Assembly (NCBI GenBank): GCA_036823295.1
Contig: DAISGD010000026.1
Coordinates: forward strand, 1 to 42,717
Direction: 5' to 3'
Length of the DNA stretch: 42,717 bases
Origin: UBA4742 sp002403895
Lineage (GTDB): Bacteria > Actinomycetota > Acidimicrobiia > Acidimicrobiales > Acidimicrobilacustridaceae
Below, one piece after another: positions 1 to 9,412 of this stretch. A program made the translations under genes and the position numbers. Numbering within the stretch: position 1 is the stretch's first letter; each line of letters begins with the position of its first letter. The notes beneath the pieces were generated by a model. It made no database searches, was not told the DNA's origin, and worked only from the letters and a program-made list of their open reading frames with translations.

Positions 1-110
1 GCACCGGCTGGACCATGACCGCCCACGCCGACCAAACCTTCACCTGGCTCACACCGGGCGGCCAGACACTCACCAGCCAACGCCACCGAGGCAGACCCCC
101 CGACCCCTGA
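1..110 (+). CDS. C-terminal end of a DUF222/HNH-endonuclease-like protein (partial)
   Basis: Only the last 35 codons are present; the gene enters from the left edge in the frame that starts at base 3 and stops with TGA at 108-110. The visible tail contains GWTMTAHADQTFTWLTP and a short Arg/Pro-rich end. That layout resembles the tail after the HNH motif in actinobacterial DUF222 (13E12-type) endonuclease-like proteins, where a GWT...F.W segment is common. The HNH residues themselves lie outside the window, so the call rests on a short tail. A second protein of the same apparent family ends at 42436 on the other strand. Confidence 0.45.
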   Translation, partial: TGWTMTAHADQTFTWLTPGGQTLTSQRHRGRPPDP

Positions 111-271
111 GATCCGTCCGTTCCGATTTGGATCGGTAGCCCCTCGAGCCTGAAGACGCTCGACCCACCCGACCTCCTGGCATCGAACTGGTGGCATCGG
201 ACTAGCCTTCGGCCCATGCGTCGGCTCGCACCGGAGTCCGGCGCCCAACGGCTCGGATGGGAAAGACCAGC

Positions 272-3200
272 ATGAAGACGCCCAGGTGGGGAACACGCGA
301 TCGTCGTCGAAGCGCGGTCGTCTCGAAGCTGTGCGTGCTGCTCGTCATGCTGCTCGGCCTGGCTTCGGTGCCGGGCCTCGTCGAGGCGCCGGCCGGGGCC
401 ACCCCGGCCACGTTCACCTCCGGCGGCGGCGTCAACCAGGTGTACACCTACGGACATCCCGTCGGCTCCACGGTCGATCTGCGCGACGCGGCCAACCAGC
501 TCGTCACCACCGGCACCGCTGACGCCCAGGGGGCGTTCCTGTTCCGGGACCTGTCCGTCGGCTCCGGCTACACGGTCCACGAGGGCAGCGGGGTCTCGGC
601 CCCCCTCACCGTCACCGCGCTGGGCGACAACCCGAGCCAAGTGTTCTACAACGGCATCTCCCTGCAGGAGGGCTTCGGCTACCTGCCCACCCGCGACGGC
701 ACCACCCTGTCGGTCAACATCACCTTCCCCAAGAACGGGGCGCCGGGGCCGTGGCCGGTCCTGGTCGACTACTCGGGCTATGACCCATCGCAGCCGGGCA
801 GCCCTCCGCAGGAAGCCCAGATCTACCCCTACTTCGGCTACGTGGTGGTGGCGGTCAACATGCGGGGCACGACGTGTTCGGGTGGCGCCTTCTGGTTCTT
901 CGAGGACTCCCAGCGCACCGACGGCTACGACGCCATCGAGGCCGTCGCCGCCCAACCCTGGTCCAACGGGAACGTGGGCATGGTCGGGATCTCGTACTCG
1001 GGCTACAGCCAGCTGTACGTGGCGTCCACCCGACCGCCCCACCTGCGGGCCATCACCCCGCTCTCGCCCTTCTCCGACGCCTACCGCGGCATCCTCTACC
1101 CCGGCGGCATCCTCAACAACGGCTTCGCCCTCAACTGGGCCCTCGACCGCCAAGAAGCCTCCCAACCGGCCGCCCACCAGTGGGTGAAGGATCGCATCGC
1201 CGCCGGGGACACGACGTGTGCCAACAACCAGGTCATGCGCTTGCAGAGCCAGGACCTGCAGGCCGCCATCACCCCCGGGCACTTCGACGATCCCCAGTAC
1301 GCCTACCTCGACCCGTCCACGTTCGCCCCGCTGATCAACGTGCCCACCTACCTGGCCACCCAGTGGCAGGACGAGCAGACCGGCGGATACGGCGCCGAGT
1401 TGGCCACCACGATCGCCCAGCACACCAGGCTGCGGGCGGAGTTCACCAACGGCACGCACGTCGATCCCCTCGGCCCCGAGGAGTTCCTGCGCGTCACCGA
1501 GTTCGTCGACTTCTACGTGGGCCAACGGGTGCCCACCCAACAGGGCAACACCATCTACCGCAACGCCATCGCGTCCGCCCTGCAGGGCCTGTTCGGCACC
1601 ACGATCACCCTGCCACCCAGTCGCTTCGGCTCCTACACCAACTACGCCACCGCGCTCAGCGCGTACGAGGCGGAGGCGCCGGTGCGCATCCGCTTCGAGA
1701 ACGGCGGAGTCGCCGGCAACGAGGGCGCGCCCTACGCCGGCTCGGTGTGGACCTACTCGAGCTGGCCGATCACCCAGACCACGCCCGAGCGCTGGTACGT
1801 CCAGCCCGACGGAGCCCTGGCCAAGACGGCCCCGGTGGTGCCCGACGGCCAGCCCCGAGCGTCGTCGTCCTACACCTATGACCCCACCGTGAAACGGGCG
1901 AAGTCCTTCGACGGGACCACCGATGCCATGTGGCTGTCGCATCCGGACGTGCACTGGCTGCCCGAGGCGGAGGGCAAGTCGCTCAGCTTCGTGACCCCCG
2001 CCTACACCTCCAAAGCCGCCTACGCCGGCACCGGCAGCGTCGACCTCTGGGTCCGCTCGACCGCGGCCGACACCGACTTCGAAGTGACGCTCACCGAGGT
2101 GCACCCCGACGGCAAGGAGGTGTACATCCAGAGCGGGTACCTGCGGGCCAGCCGCCGCCAACTCGATGTCGCCGCTTCCACCGTCCTGCGGCCCCGCCAG
2201 ACGTTCCAGGCCGCCGACGCCGCATCACTGCCGGCCGGGCAGTTCGTGCCGGTGCGCATCGAGCTGTTCCCGTTCGCCCAGATCGTGCGACCGGGCTCGA
2301 AGTTGCGCATCAACATCGAGGCGCCCGGCGGCAACCAGCCGTTCTGGTCCTTCGACGATCTGCCGGGCACCGCCACCAACGAGATCGCCCACTCGACGGG
2401 CATGCCGTCGAGCGTGGCGCTGCCTCGCCTCACCGACCCGCGGGCCGCCTTCTACGCCTCGAACACGGCACCGTCGTGCTCGGTGGCGGGGGTGACCACC
2501 CAGTCCGAGTCGCTGCGAAACCAGCCCTGCCGTGACTACCAGCCGGCCCGGGTACCGACCGCCGTGACGGCGACGGCCGCCGGCAGCCAGGTCAACGTGG
2601 CCTGGCAGGCCCCGCCCACCTGGGCGGGCTCCCCGACGCTCACCGGGTACCGGGTCACCGTGTCGCCCAGCGGCGCCACCGTGGACGTTGCTGCCGGCAC
2701 CACGACCCTGGCCTACACGAACATGGCGTCGGCCGGGCCGCTCACGTTCCGGGTGGCCGCGATGTACGGCGCCACCGTCGCCCCCGCGTCCGACGCCTCG
2801 GCGCCGGTCACCGTGCCGACCCCGACCGCGGTCGTGGGCAAGCCCGGGAACGCCTCGGCCGTCGTCACCTGGAAGGCGCCGGTGGCGCTGGGGGGCCCGA
2901 CCGTCACCGGCTACGTCGTGACCCCGTTCGTGGCGGGCGTGGCCCAGGCCCCGAGGCCGTTCGCCTCGACGGCCCTGACCCAGACGATCACCACCCTGGC
3001 CAACGCCACCACCTACACGTTCGCGGTGGCGGCCACCTACGCCTCGGGCACGGGACCGCAGTCGCCGGTGTCCGCCCCGGTGCTGGTCGGCTCGCCCTCG
3101 GCGCCCGGTCTGGTGTCGGCCACCGCTGCCAACACGTCGGCCAAGGTCGCGTGGTGGCCCCCGGCCAACAACGGCTCGCCCATCACCGGTTACGTGGTCA

Positions 3201-3943
3201 CGCCGTACGTGGCGGGCGTGGCCCAGGCGCCGAGGAACTTCACCGGCACCGCCAACAGCGTCACCGTCACCGGACTGACCAACGGGACCAGCTACACGTT
3301 CACCGTGGCCGCGGTCAACGGCGTTGGCACCGGACCGTCCTCGATCGCCACCAACGCCGTCGTCCCGAACCCCACCGCGCCGTCGGCGCCGTCGCTTGTC
3401 GTGGCCAAGAACGGCAACACCACCGCCTCGGTCTCGTGGAAGGCGCCCATCTCCGACGGAGGCTCCCCGGTCACCGGTTACGTGGTCACGCCGTTCGTGG
3501 GCGGCGTCGCTCAGGCGCCGGTGACGTTCAACTCGACGGCCCTCACCCAGACGATCACCGCACTGACCAACGGGACCAGCTACACGTTCACCGTGGCCGC
3601 CTTCAACGCCATCGGGACGGGCTCGCCCTCGGTCGCCTCGGTCGCCGTCACGGTGGGAGCGCCCAGCCAGCCGACCTTCGTCTCGGCCGCCACCGCTGGC
3701 ACCGGCCAGCTCAAGGTGTCGTGGTGGCCGCCGGCCAGCAACGGTTCGCCGATCACCGGGTACGTCGTGACGCCGTACATCGGGGGAGTGGCGCAGGCGC
3801 CGAGGACCTTCGCCGGCGCGGCCAGTGCCGTCACCGTGACCGGACTGACCAGCGGGACGACCTACACGTTCACGGTCGTCGCCGTGAACGCCAACGGCTC
3901 GAGCCCACCGTCGCGGGTCACGAACGCGGTCCTGGTGCTCTAG
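272..3943 (+). CDS. Secreted CocE/NonD-type (S15) hydrolase with five C-terminal Fn3 domains
   Basis: This is a predicted exported serine hydrolase of the X-Pro dipeptidyl-peptidase/CocE family, which cleaves peptide or ester bonds. Residues 1-45 are a basic then hydrophobic signal peptide ending near PAGATPA. A short Ig-like segment follows, then an alpha/beta-hydrolase domain (about 135-435) with nucleophile motif GISYSG (Ser241) and likely acid Asp367 (WQDE) and base His396 (NGTHVD). A beta-sandwich PepX_C-like region spans about 485-740. Residues 760-1223 are five Fn3 domains of about 93 residues each, most with TGYVVTP. ATG 272 is chosen because GGGAAAG precedes it; ATG 257, in frame, lacks a ribosome site. 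The substrate is unknown. Fn3 arrays on secreted actinobacterial enzymes usually act as spacers or polymer-binding parts. Confidence 0.85.
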   Translation: MKTPRWGTRDRRRSAVVSKLCVLLVMLLGLASVPGLVEAPAGATPATFTSGGGVNQVYTYGHPVGSTVDLRDAANQLVTTGTADAQGAFLFRDLSVGSGYTVHEGSGVSAPLTVTALGDNPSQVFYNGISLQEGFGYLPTRDGTTLSVNITFPKNGAPGPWPVLVDYSGYDPSQPGSPPQEAQIYPYFGYVVVAVNMRGTTCSGGAFWFFEDSQRTDGYDAIEAVAAQPWSNGNVGMVGISYSGYSQLYVASTRPPHLRAITPLSPFSDAYRGILYPGGILNNGFALNWALDRQEASQPAAHQWVKDRIAAGDTTCANNQVMRLQSQDLQAAITPGHFDDPQYAYLDPSTFAPLINVPTYLATQWQDEQTGGYGAELATTIAQHTRLRAEFTNGTHVDPLGPEEFLRVTEFVDFYVGQRVPTQQGNTIYRNAIASALQGLFGTTITLPPSRFGSYTNYATALSAYEAEAPVRIRFENGGVAGNEGAPYAGSVWTYSSWPITQTTPERWYVQPDGALAKTAPVVPDGQPRASSSYTYDPTVKRAKSFDGTTDAMWLSHPDVHWLPEAEGKSLSFVTPAYTSKAAYAGTGSVDLWVRSTAADTDFEVTLTEVHPDGKEVYIQSGYLRASRRQLDVAASTVLRPRQTFQAADAASLPAGQFVPVRIELFPFAQIVRPGSKLRINIEAPGGNQPFWSFDDLPGTATNEIAHSTGMPSSVALPRLTDPRAAFYASNTAPSCSVAGVTTQSESLRNQPCRDYQPARVPTAVTATAAGSQVNVAWQAPPTWAGSPTLTGYRVTVSPSGATVDVAAGTTTLAYTNMASAGPLTFRVAAMYGATVAPASDASAPVTVPTPTAVVGKPGNASAVVTWKAPVALGGPTVTGYVVTPFVAGVAQAPRPFASTALTQTITTLANATTYTFAVAATYASGTGPQSPVSAPVLVGSPSAPGLVSATAANTSAKVAWWPPANNGSPITGYVVTPYVAGVAQAPRNFTGTANSVTVTGLTNGTSYTFTVAAVNGVGTGPSSIATNAVVPNPTAPSAPSLVVAKNGNTTASVSWKAPISDGGSPVTGYVVTPFVGGVAQAPVTFNSTALTQTITALTNGTSYTFTVAAFNAIGTGSPSVASVAVTVGAPSQPTFVSAATAGTGQLKVSWWPPASNGSPITGYVVTPYIGGVAQAPRTFAGAASAVTVTGLTSGTTYTFTVVAVNANGSSPPSRVTNAVLVL
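2550..3940 (+). repeat. Five tandem fibronectin type III coding repeats
   Basis: The 3' third of the hydrolase gene is a five-fold tandem repeat of about 280 bp per unit. Units 3 and 4 share an identical 39-base stretch at 3274-3312 and 3562-3600 (encoding LTNGTSYTFTVAA), and several units share the bases coding TGYVVTP. Near-identity at the DNA level points to recent unit duplication or exchange. Confidence 0.8.
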
Positions 3944-3949
3944 CGGGAC

Positions 3950-3964
3950 GGCCGCGGCGCGGCC
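3950..3964 (+). terminator. GC-rich hairpin after the Fn3 hydrolase
   Basis: GGCCGCG and CGCGGCC flank one base 7 nt after the hydrolase stop, so a stem of about five pairs with a five-base loop can form. There is no U-tract. It may help terminate transcription, but this is weakly supported. Confidence 0.25.
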
Positions 3965-3978
3965 ACCGACCGATCGGC

Positions 3979-3984
3979 CATGAT
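3979..3984 (+). promoter_or_regulatory. Putative -10 (CATGAT) for a leaderless transcript
   Basis: CATGAT lies six bases before ATG 3991, and no Shine-Dalgarno sequence separates them. This spacing matches several other genes in the window and would place transcription start at the initiation codon. Confidence 0.35.
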
Positions 3985-3990
3985 GAGCTG

Positions 3991-5994
3991 ATGGCGAAGA
4001 AGAGGCGCAAGGGTGGGCGCACCACCCCCAAGGGCACCCGGCCCCTCGGCTCCGGGCTGGTCCCCGGGTTCAGCAACGACGAGCAGCTCGGGCTCGGCGC
4101 CATCGCGGCCAAGGTGCTCGAAGGTGCTCGCCGTGAACTGGTACCCGCGCCGGATGCACTCCAGGCGGAGCTGTGGGCCTCGCACGTGTGGGGCATGTCG
4201 TATGGCAAGACACTCGTCGATCTGGACTTCGAGGAGGTGCTGGCCGACGCATTCATCAGCCAAGCGATCGGCAGAGCCAGCGCCGAGGGCCTGGCCGTGG
4301 TGCGGGTCCTCGCCGTCGTCGCACCCGAGCCCTACGCCCGTCGGGCCGGCCGGGCCGCCGACGAGATGGCCGCCACCACCAACCTTCCCGATCCCCGCTG
4401 GGTCGCCGGTCTCGGTGCCTGGGAGCCGACGAGCGTGTTGATGTCCTCCGACCCGGTGGACGACGACGGCGTCACCTACTTCATCGGCTTCCGTGGCACT
4501 GGTCCCCGCCCGGGTCCGGAACATTCGATCGCCGTCTACATCGACCACAACCTGATGGCGGCCAAGGACGCGTTCCCCTCCGCCCCGCTCGCCGAGGTCG
4601 AACGGACCCTGACCCGGGTCGCACACCAGGAGGGGATCGTCGTCTCGTCCCCGCCCGTCGCCGAGGCCGCCGCCCACATCTTGTGGGCCATCGACGCCAC
4701 CGACCACACCTTCCACCCGGTCATCAGCGACGAGTTCAGCGACATTCGTGCCCTGGCCCTGGCCCGCTGCCGCTCGATCGTCGGGGTCAATGTCGCCGCG
4801 GACGTCGACGACGCACCCCGGATGAGCGAGGTCGAGCGCGCCGCCCTCCTCGCCGAGTTCCTCGCCTCACCCGAGTGCGCCGACGTCACCCGTGGCACCG
4901 ATCGTGAGGACGTCGAACATCTCGCCTTCCACATCTCGTGGTACGCCAACGACTACGTCCTCGGCGTCGCCATGCGCTTCAGCCCCGTCATGGTCGAGAT
5001 CTTCTGCGTTGACTTCGCTCCCCGCAAGATCGTGGGCGACGCCGACGACTTCACCCTCCTGGCGCAGATCCTTCGAGGCTGGATCCGCTTCGTCGGGCGA
5101 CGCCGTGACCTGCCCTCCGCGCGGATCGATGATGCGCTGGCGGCCGTCGACCGATGGCAGCCCGAGATGGTGTCGGGTGCCGGTGACACGGCGGCTTGGG
5201 GACCGGCCAAGGCCCTGGTGGCCGGCCTCGACGCCGCCGGCATCGACCTCGAAGATGGCGACGCCGTCCAGGCCTGGGTCGACCAGATGAACACCCAAGG
5301 CGGGATCGACGCCATCACCGCATCGATTGGTGCTCCCGGTGGGGAGGTCATTCCCTTCGACGGCGCCTTCGACGACGACGAGTTCGGTGGGGAGGACGAA
5401 GGCTTCGCCGCCGCCGGCTCCTTGCGTCAGCTCCTAGCCGCGGAGCTCGGTCGCCCGGCACCGGACGACGCATTGGCCGTAGCCGCTGCCGGGTTGCGCG
5501 ACCTGTTCCGCCGCCGGACGAAGTTGGCCCGCTCGATCCGTGCCGGGGCGGGGATCAAGCGGGCGCCGGCCGACGATGCGACCCTCGTGGTGCGGGTGGC
5601 GGCGGCCTACTTCACCCTGATCGACGACCCTGGCCTCGACATCGAGGATCAGGCCCTGCTGATGGGTATCGAGCACGTCGACCTGCTGGCCGTCACCGTT
5701 GCGGCCGTGCGGATGGGAGCGGGCACCGAGATCACCCCCGAGTGGTGCGCCTCCGCGGTGCGGTTGGCCGACAGCCTCTTGGCGGGTGTGGTCGAGCTCG
5801 ACGGCGAGCCCGACCCCGATCCCGAGGCCTCGTACTACGTGGAAGGCGGGTTCGATCTCATGCTCCCCGTGTGGCGAGAGGCGCGCCTGCTCGACCCCGC
5901 CGATCAGCTCACCGAACTAGGCGTATGGGCCCTGCCGCGAGCGGTCTGCCTCGCCTGGGGCTACGACTTCGACACCGGCAGCCCCTTGGCCTAA
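3991..5994 (+). CDS. Hypothetical protein, 667 aa, unknown function
   Basis: I do not recognise this protein. It begins with a strongly basic segment (MAKKRRKGGRTTPKGTR), followed by an acidic, Ala/Asp-rich soluble body with no signal peptide or membrane span. Residues about 455-480 form an acidic linker (DGAFDDDEFGGEDEG) that separates an N-terminal part of about 450 residues from a helical C-terminal part of about 190. The basic N-terminus could bind nucleic acid, but no motif supports that. The ATG at 3991 is preferred: the frame is open further upstream only because it runs as a shadow of the Fn3 region. It lies 47 nt after the hydrolase gene and converges on the DUF427 gene. Confidence 0.75.
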   Translation: MAKKRRKGGRTTPKGTRPLGSGLVPGFSNDEQLGLGAIAAKVLEGARRELVPAPDALQAELWASHVWGMSYGKTLVDLDFEEVLADAFISQAIGRASAEGLAVVRVLAVVAPEPYARRAGRAADEMAATTNLPDPRWVAGLGAWEPTSVLMSSDPVDDDGVTYFIGFRGTGPRPGPEHSIAVYIDHNLMAAKDAFPSAPLAEVERTLTRVAHQEGIVVSSPPVAEAAAHILWAIDATDHTFHPVISDEFSDIRALALARCRSIVGVNVAADVDDAPRMSEVERAALLAEFLASPECADVTRGTDREDVEHLAFHISWYANDYVLGVAMRFSPVMVEIFCVDFAPRKIVGDADDFTLLAQILRGWIRFVGRRRDLPSARIDDALAAVDRWQPEMVSGAGDTAAWGPAKALVAGLDAAGIDLEDGDAVQAWVDQMNTQGGIDAITASIGAPGGEVIPFDGAFDDDEFGGEDEGFAAAGSLRQLLAAELGRPAPDDALAVAAAGLRDLFRRRTKLARSIRAGAGIKRAPADDATLVVRVAAAYFTLIDDPGLDIEDQALLMGIEHVDLLAVTVAAVRMGAGTEITPEWCASAVRLADSLLAGVVELDGEPDPDPEASYYVEGGFDLMLPVWREARLLDPADQLTELGVWALPRAVCLAWGYDFDTGSPLA

Positions 5995-6050
5995 CGCCGG
6001 CTCAGGCGTTGCGGGAGAGGCCACCGCCTCGCAGGGCTGGGTAGCCGGCG
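5995..6050. terminator. Candidate bidirectional terminator between convergent genes
   Basis: Perfect 8-base arms CGCCGGCT (5995-6002) and AGCCGGCG (6043-6050) enclose a second hairpin, GAGGC-CACC-GCCTC (6017-6030). The structure fills the 62-bp gap between the stops of two convergent genes. It lacks a clear U-tract, as is usual in high-GC actinobacteria. Confidence 0.5.
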
Positions 6051-6056
6051 TCGTCG

Positions 6057-6824
6057 CTAACTGAACTTCGTCTTGGGTCGCTCTTGGGGGACGCCGTCGA
6101 CGATGATGTCGACCCGCTCGTTGTAGAACGCCACCAGGCCGATGATCTTCTGGCTCTCGGGCACCGGTGAGCGGTAGGTCCACACCACGTCGGTGGCCAC
6201 CTCACCGTCGACCTCCACCGAGTAGTAGTTGGCCTCGCCCTTATAGGGGCACATCGACACGGTGGCCGAGGGCCGCAGCAGATCCGTGCGCACATCAGTG
6301 ATCGGCAGGTAGTAGCGGGTGGGCAGGCCCGTCTCGAACAGCAGCCGGGCCCGGTCGCTGGAAGCCACCGTCACCCCGTTGATCACGATTTCGACCTGAC
6401 GGGAGCTGGCCAAAATGTCGACCCGGGTGTGCGGGTCGCGCGGGTGAACGAACACCTCCTCGTCCTCCTCGAACCAATGGTCCATGGCGTCCCAGTCGAG
6501 CCGCACCAGCGAGCGCAGCTCCTCGAACGGCGAGTCGGGCAGGCGCCACGCCCCGCCCTCGGCCACCGTGTCGCCCGCCATCACGTCGTAGAACACCGAG
6601 TCGCCCCGGCTGGGGGAGTGCGCCGTCTGCCCGTTGGGGGTGAGCAGCTCGAGGCGGACGTCCTCTTCGGGGAAGTAGTACGCCGGGTAGTAGGGGATCT
6701 CCCACACCAGCTTGGGATTGACGGTGTCGGCCACCAGTTCACCGCCCAGATAGGCCCGCACCCGCCTGGCGCCCTCTTCGATGCGCAACTTGCCTCGATG
6801 GGTCTGTTCGCTGGTCTCGGCCAT
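6057..6824 (-). CDS. Double DUF427-domain protein
   Basis: This 255-aa soluble protein has two copies of the DUF427 (NTP_transf_9) beta-fold. The N-terminal copy contains PKLVWEIPYYPAYYFPEEDV and RGDSVFYDVMAGD. The C-terminal copy contains ATVSMCPYKGEANYYSVEVD, VVWTYRSPVPE and AFYNERVDIIVDG. DUF427 proteins are widespread in actinobacteria, but the biochemical role is not established. The start is fixed by a GAGGA ribosome site a few bases before ATG 6824. It is divergent from the acylase gene, with 100 bp between the two starts, and convergent with the unknown gene ending at 5994. Confidence 0.85.
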   Translation of the reverse strand: MAETSEQTHRGKLRIEEGARRVRAYLGGELVADTVNPKLVWEIPYYPAYYFPEEDVRLELLTPNGQTAHSPSRGDSVFYDVMAGDTVAEGGAWRLPDSPFEELRSLVRLDWDAMDHWFEEDEEVFVHPRDPHTRVDILASSRQVEIVINGVTVASSDRARLLFETGLPTRYYLPITDVRTDLLRPSATVSMCPYKGEANYYSVEVDGEVATDVVWTYRSPVPESQKIIGLVAFYNERVDIIVDGVPQERPKTKFS

Positions 6825-6924
6825 GGGTCCTCCTCGTTCGTTCGGCGGGTCCACGGGCGTCAACCGCCGCCGCCCCCCGCCTGTTCCTGACAGACTGAGG
6901 TCAGTTCGATCGAGGGGGGTTCCG

Positions 6925-9399
6925 TTGGGGTCGACTCGTCCGCGCCAGGTCATCGCCATAGCGCTGGCGGCCGTGGTGTTGATGGGGTGCACGAGCGGAT
7001 CGAAGAGCGCCACCCCGCCCGACGGATCCGCCGTGGCCAACGGTGATTTCCAGGCCACGATCCGGCGCACGACCGACGGGGTGCCCCACATCGTGGCGGC
7101 CGACTGGGGCAGCCTCTCGTTCGGGCAGGGCTATGCCAGCGCCGAGGACCGCTCCTGTGACCTGGCCGATCAGGTCGTCAAGATCAAGGGAGAGCGAGCC
7201 AAGTGGCTCGGCCCGGGCGACACCAACGCCAACGTCGACTCCGACTTCTCGTGGAAGGCCATCGGGATCTACGACCGGGCCGCCAAGGACTACCCGGCCA
7301 AGTCTCCCGAGGTCCGCCAACTGGTCGACGCCTTCGCCTCCGGCTGGGATGCGTACCTGGCCAAGGTGGGGGCCGACGGCATCAACGGCTGGTGCAAGGG
7401 GGCGCCGTGGGTGCAGCCGGTCACCGGCCTCGACGTCTACGCCTACGCCCGGTCGATCGCCCTGCAGGCGTCGTCGGGCCAGCTCCTCTCCTACATCGCC
7501 AAGGCCGAGCCTCCGGGGCCCGTCGCCACCGGCGCCGGCTTCTCCGCCGGCACCGCGTTCAAGCTCGACGCCTCGACCGCGTCCCTGGGCTCGAACGGGT
7601 GGGCTCTGGGCACGGACCGCACCGAGTCGGGTGGCGGGATGCTGCTGGCCAACCCCCACTTCCCGTGGGAGCAGGAGCTGCGCTTCTGGGAGGTGCAGCT
7701 CACCATCCCCGGCCAGAGCGACATCTACGGCGTGCAGCTCTCGGGGCTGCCCGGCATCGGCATCGGATTCACCGACGCGTTCGCCTGGACCCACACCGTG
7801 TCGGCCGGCAACCGCTTCACCGCCTACACGCTCGACCTCGTGCCCGGGTCGCCGACCACCTACAAGTACGACGACGGTCAGAAGGCCATGACCAGCCGGC
7901 CCATCGCCATCGAGGTCAAGCAGCCCGACGGCACGACGACGACCACCACCCGCACCGCCTGGTCGTCGCACTACGGCCCGATCATCAGCTTCCCCGGGGT
8001 GGGCTGGACCGGCACGACGACGATCACCTACCGCGACGCCAACATCGACAACGATGCCTTCATCGACCAGTACCTGGCCATGGACCAGGCCAAGAACCTC
8101 GACGAGTTCATCGCCGCCCACAAGGAGCATCAGGGCGTCCCGCTGTTCAACACCATCGCCACCAGCAACGACGGTCGAGCGTGGTACGCCGACACGTCGG
8201 CCACCCCCGATCTCTCACCGTCCGCCATCGCCGCCTATGAGGCTTCGCTCAAGACCAACCCCATCGCTTCGGCGGCGGCCGACAGCGGGGCGGTGGTGCT
8301 CGACGGTTCGAAGTCGCTCAACGAGTGGGTCAACGAACCCGGTGCTCGCAGCCCGGGCCTCGTGCCCTATGACCGCATGCCCCAGGTCCAGCGCTCCGAT
8401 TATGTGTTCAACGCCAACGACAGTTTCTGGCTGCCCAACGCCGACCACGTGTTGGCGGGGGACTACTCGCCGCTGCACGGAAAACAGAACACGGCGCGAT
8501 CGCTGCGGACCCGGGAGAACGCGGCCGTGCTGCGGGGCGACGAGAAGTTCAACCTCGACACACTGGCCGGCGCCGCCCTGGCGGATCGGGGCTACTCGTC
8601 CCGGGCCCTCAAGGATGACGTGGTCGCCCGCTGCCAAGCGAAGGGTCCCGTCGACGTGTCAGCCCAGCCCAACACCGACAAGCCCGAGTTGAGCCTGCCG
8701 GCCGCCACCGTCGATGTGACCAAAGCCTGCGCCACCCTGGCCGCCTGGGACGGTACCTACAACCTCGACGCCAAGGGCGCGGCGCTGTGGCGGGAGTTCA
8801 TGGGTCGCTTCGACAGCAAGGACCTCGGGCCGGCCGGGGCGCTGTGGGCCACGCCGTTCGACCCCGCCAAACCGGTCGACACGCCTGCCGGGTTGGCCCC
8901 GGCACCAGCCGGCGCCCCCGACCCCGTCCTGGTGAACTTGGCCCGTGCCGTCCAGCTCTTCGATCGGGCGGGACAGCCCATCGACGCGCCGCTGGGCGAC
9001 CTGCAATACGCCGACCGCAACGGCGAACGCATCCCCATCCACGGTGGCAACTCGGTGGATGGGACCACCAACGTGGTGGGCTACTCCTCGGCACCCGGCA
9101 GCACGACCGAGACGATCCCCAAGCGGAGCCCGGTGGTGGCCGCCCGCACGTCACTGACCAAAGAGGGCTACATGGTCAACAACGGCAGCAGCTTCATGAT
9201 GGTCGTCGAGTACGGACCGGCCGGGCCCCGAGCCAAGGTGCTGCTGAACTACGGCGACAGCCAGGACCGGTCCAACCCGGTGTTCGTCGACTCGACTCGG
9301 CGCTTCAGCGAGAAGAACTGGCGCGACATCGTCCTGGGCGAGGACGCGGTCAAACAGCAGGAGGGCATGCAGGAGGAGACGGTCAGCGGTGCTCGCTGA
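6925..9399 (+). CDS. Penicillin/acyl-homoserine-lactone acylase family lipoprotein
   Basis: This is an Ntn-hydrolase of the penicillin acylase (S45) family, which cleaves amide-linked acyl groups. The proposed TTG start (6925) follows a G-rich ribosome site (6912-6919) and gives an N-terminus with a lipobox (VVLMGC), so the protein is probably membrane-anchored outside the cell. An alpha-like region spans about 20-205. Self-cleavage would expose Ser223 (GSNGWALG) as beta-chain residue 1, and His245 in ANPHFPW falls at beta position 23, as in AHL acylases such as PvdQ. The C-terminus keeps the NNGSSFMMVVEYG core. Total length of 824 aa is normal for the family. An upstream in-frame ATG (6781) would run into the divergent gene and is unlikely. 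Substrate (beta-lactam, AHL, lipopeptide or other amide) is unknown. Confidence 0.85.
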   Translation: MGSTRPRQVIAIALAAVVLMGCTSGSKSATPPDGSAVANGDFQATIRRTTDGVPHIVAADWGSLSFGQGYASAEDRSCDLADQVVKIKGERAKWLGPGDTNANVDSDFSWKAIGIYDRAAKDYPAKSPEVRQLVDAFASGWDAYLAKVGADGINGWCKGAPWVQPVTGLDVYAYARSIALQASSGQLLSYIAKAEPPGPVATGAGFSAGTAFKLDASTASLGSNGWALGTDRTESGGGMLLANPHFPWEQELRFWEVQLTIPGQSDIYGVQLSGLPGIGIGFTDAFAWTHTVSAGNRFTAYTLDLVPGSPTTYKYDDGQKAMTSRPIAIEVKQPDGTTTTTTRTAWSSHYGPIISFPGVGWTGTTTITYRDANIDNDAFIDQYLAMDQAKNLDEFIAAHKEHQGVPLFNTIATSNDGRAWYADTSATPDLSPSAIAAYEASLKTNPIASAAADSGAVVLDGSKSLNEWVNEPGARSPGLVPYDRMPQVQRSDYVFNANDSFWLPNADHVLAGDYSPLHGKQNTARSLRTRENAAVLRGDEKFNLDTLAGAALADRGYSSRALKDDVVARCQAKGPVDVSAQPNTDKPELSLPAATVDVTKACATLAAWDGTYNLDAKGAALWREFMGRFDSKDLGPAGALWATPFDPAKPVDTPAGLAPAPAGAPDPVLVNLARAVQLFDRAGQPIDAPLGDLQYADRNGERIPIHGGNSVDGTTNVVGYSSAPGSTTETIPKRSPVVAARTSLTKEGYMVNNGSSFMMVVEYGPAGPRAKVLLNYGDSQDRSNPVFVDSTRRFSEKNWRDIVLGEDAVKQQEGMQEETVSGAR

Positions 9400-9412
9400 G
9401 GGCGGATCTGCC

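Noticed and set aside
123..136. CCGAT-TTGG-ATCGG hairpin downstream of the first HNH-like fragment
   Set aside because: Five-pair stem without a U-tract; too weak to call a terminator. The stretch 111-271 otherwise shows nothing clear.
2550..3940. Tandem repeats as a possible CRISPR or mobile repeat
   Set aside because: They are in-frame Fn3 coding units of about 280 bp, not short spaced repeats.
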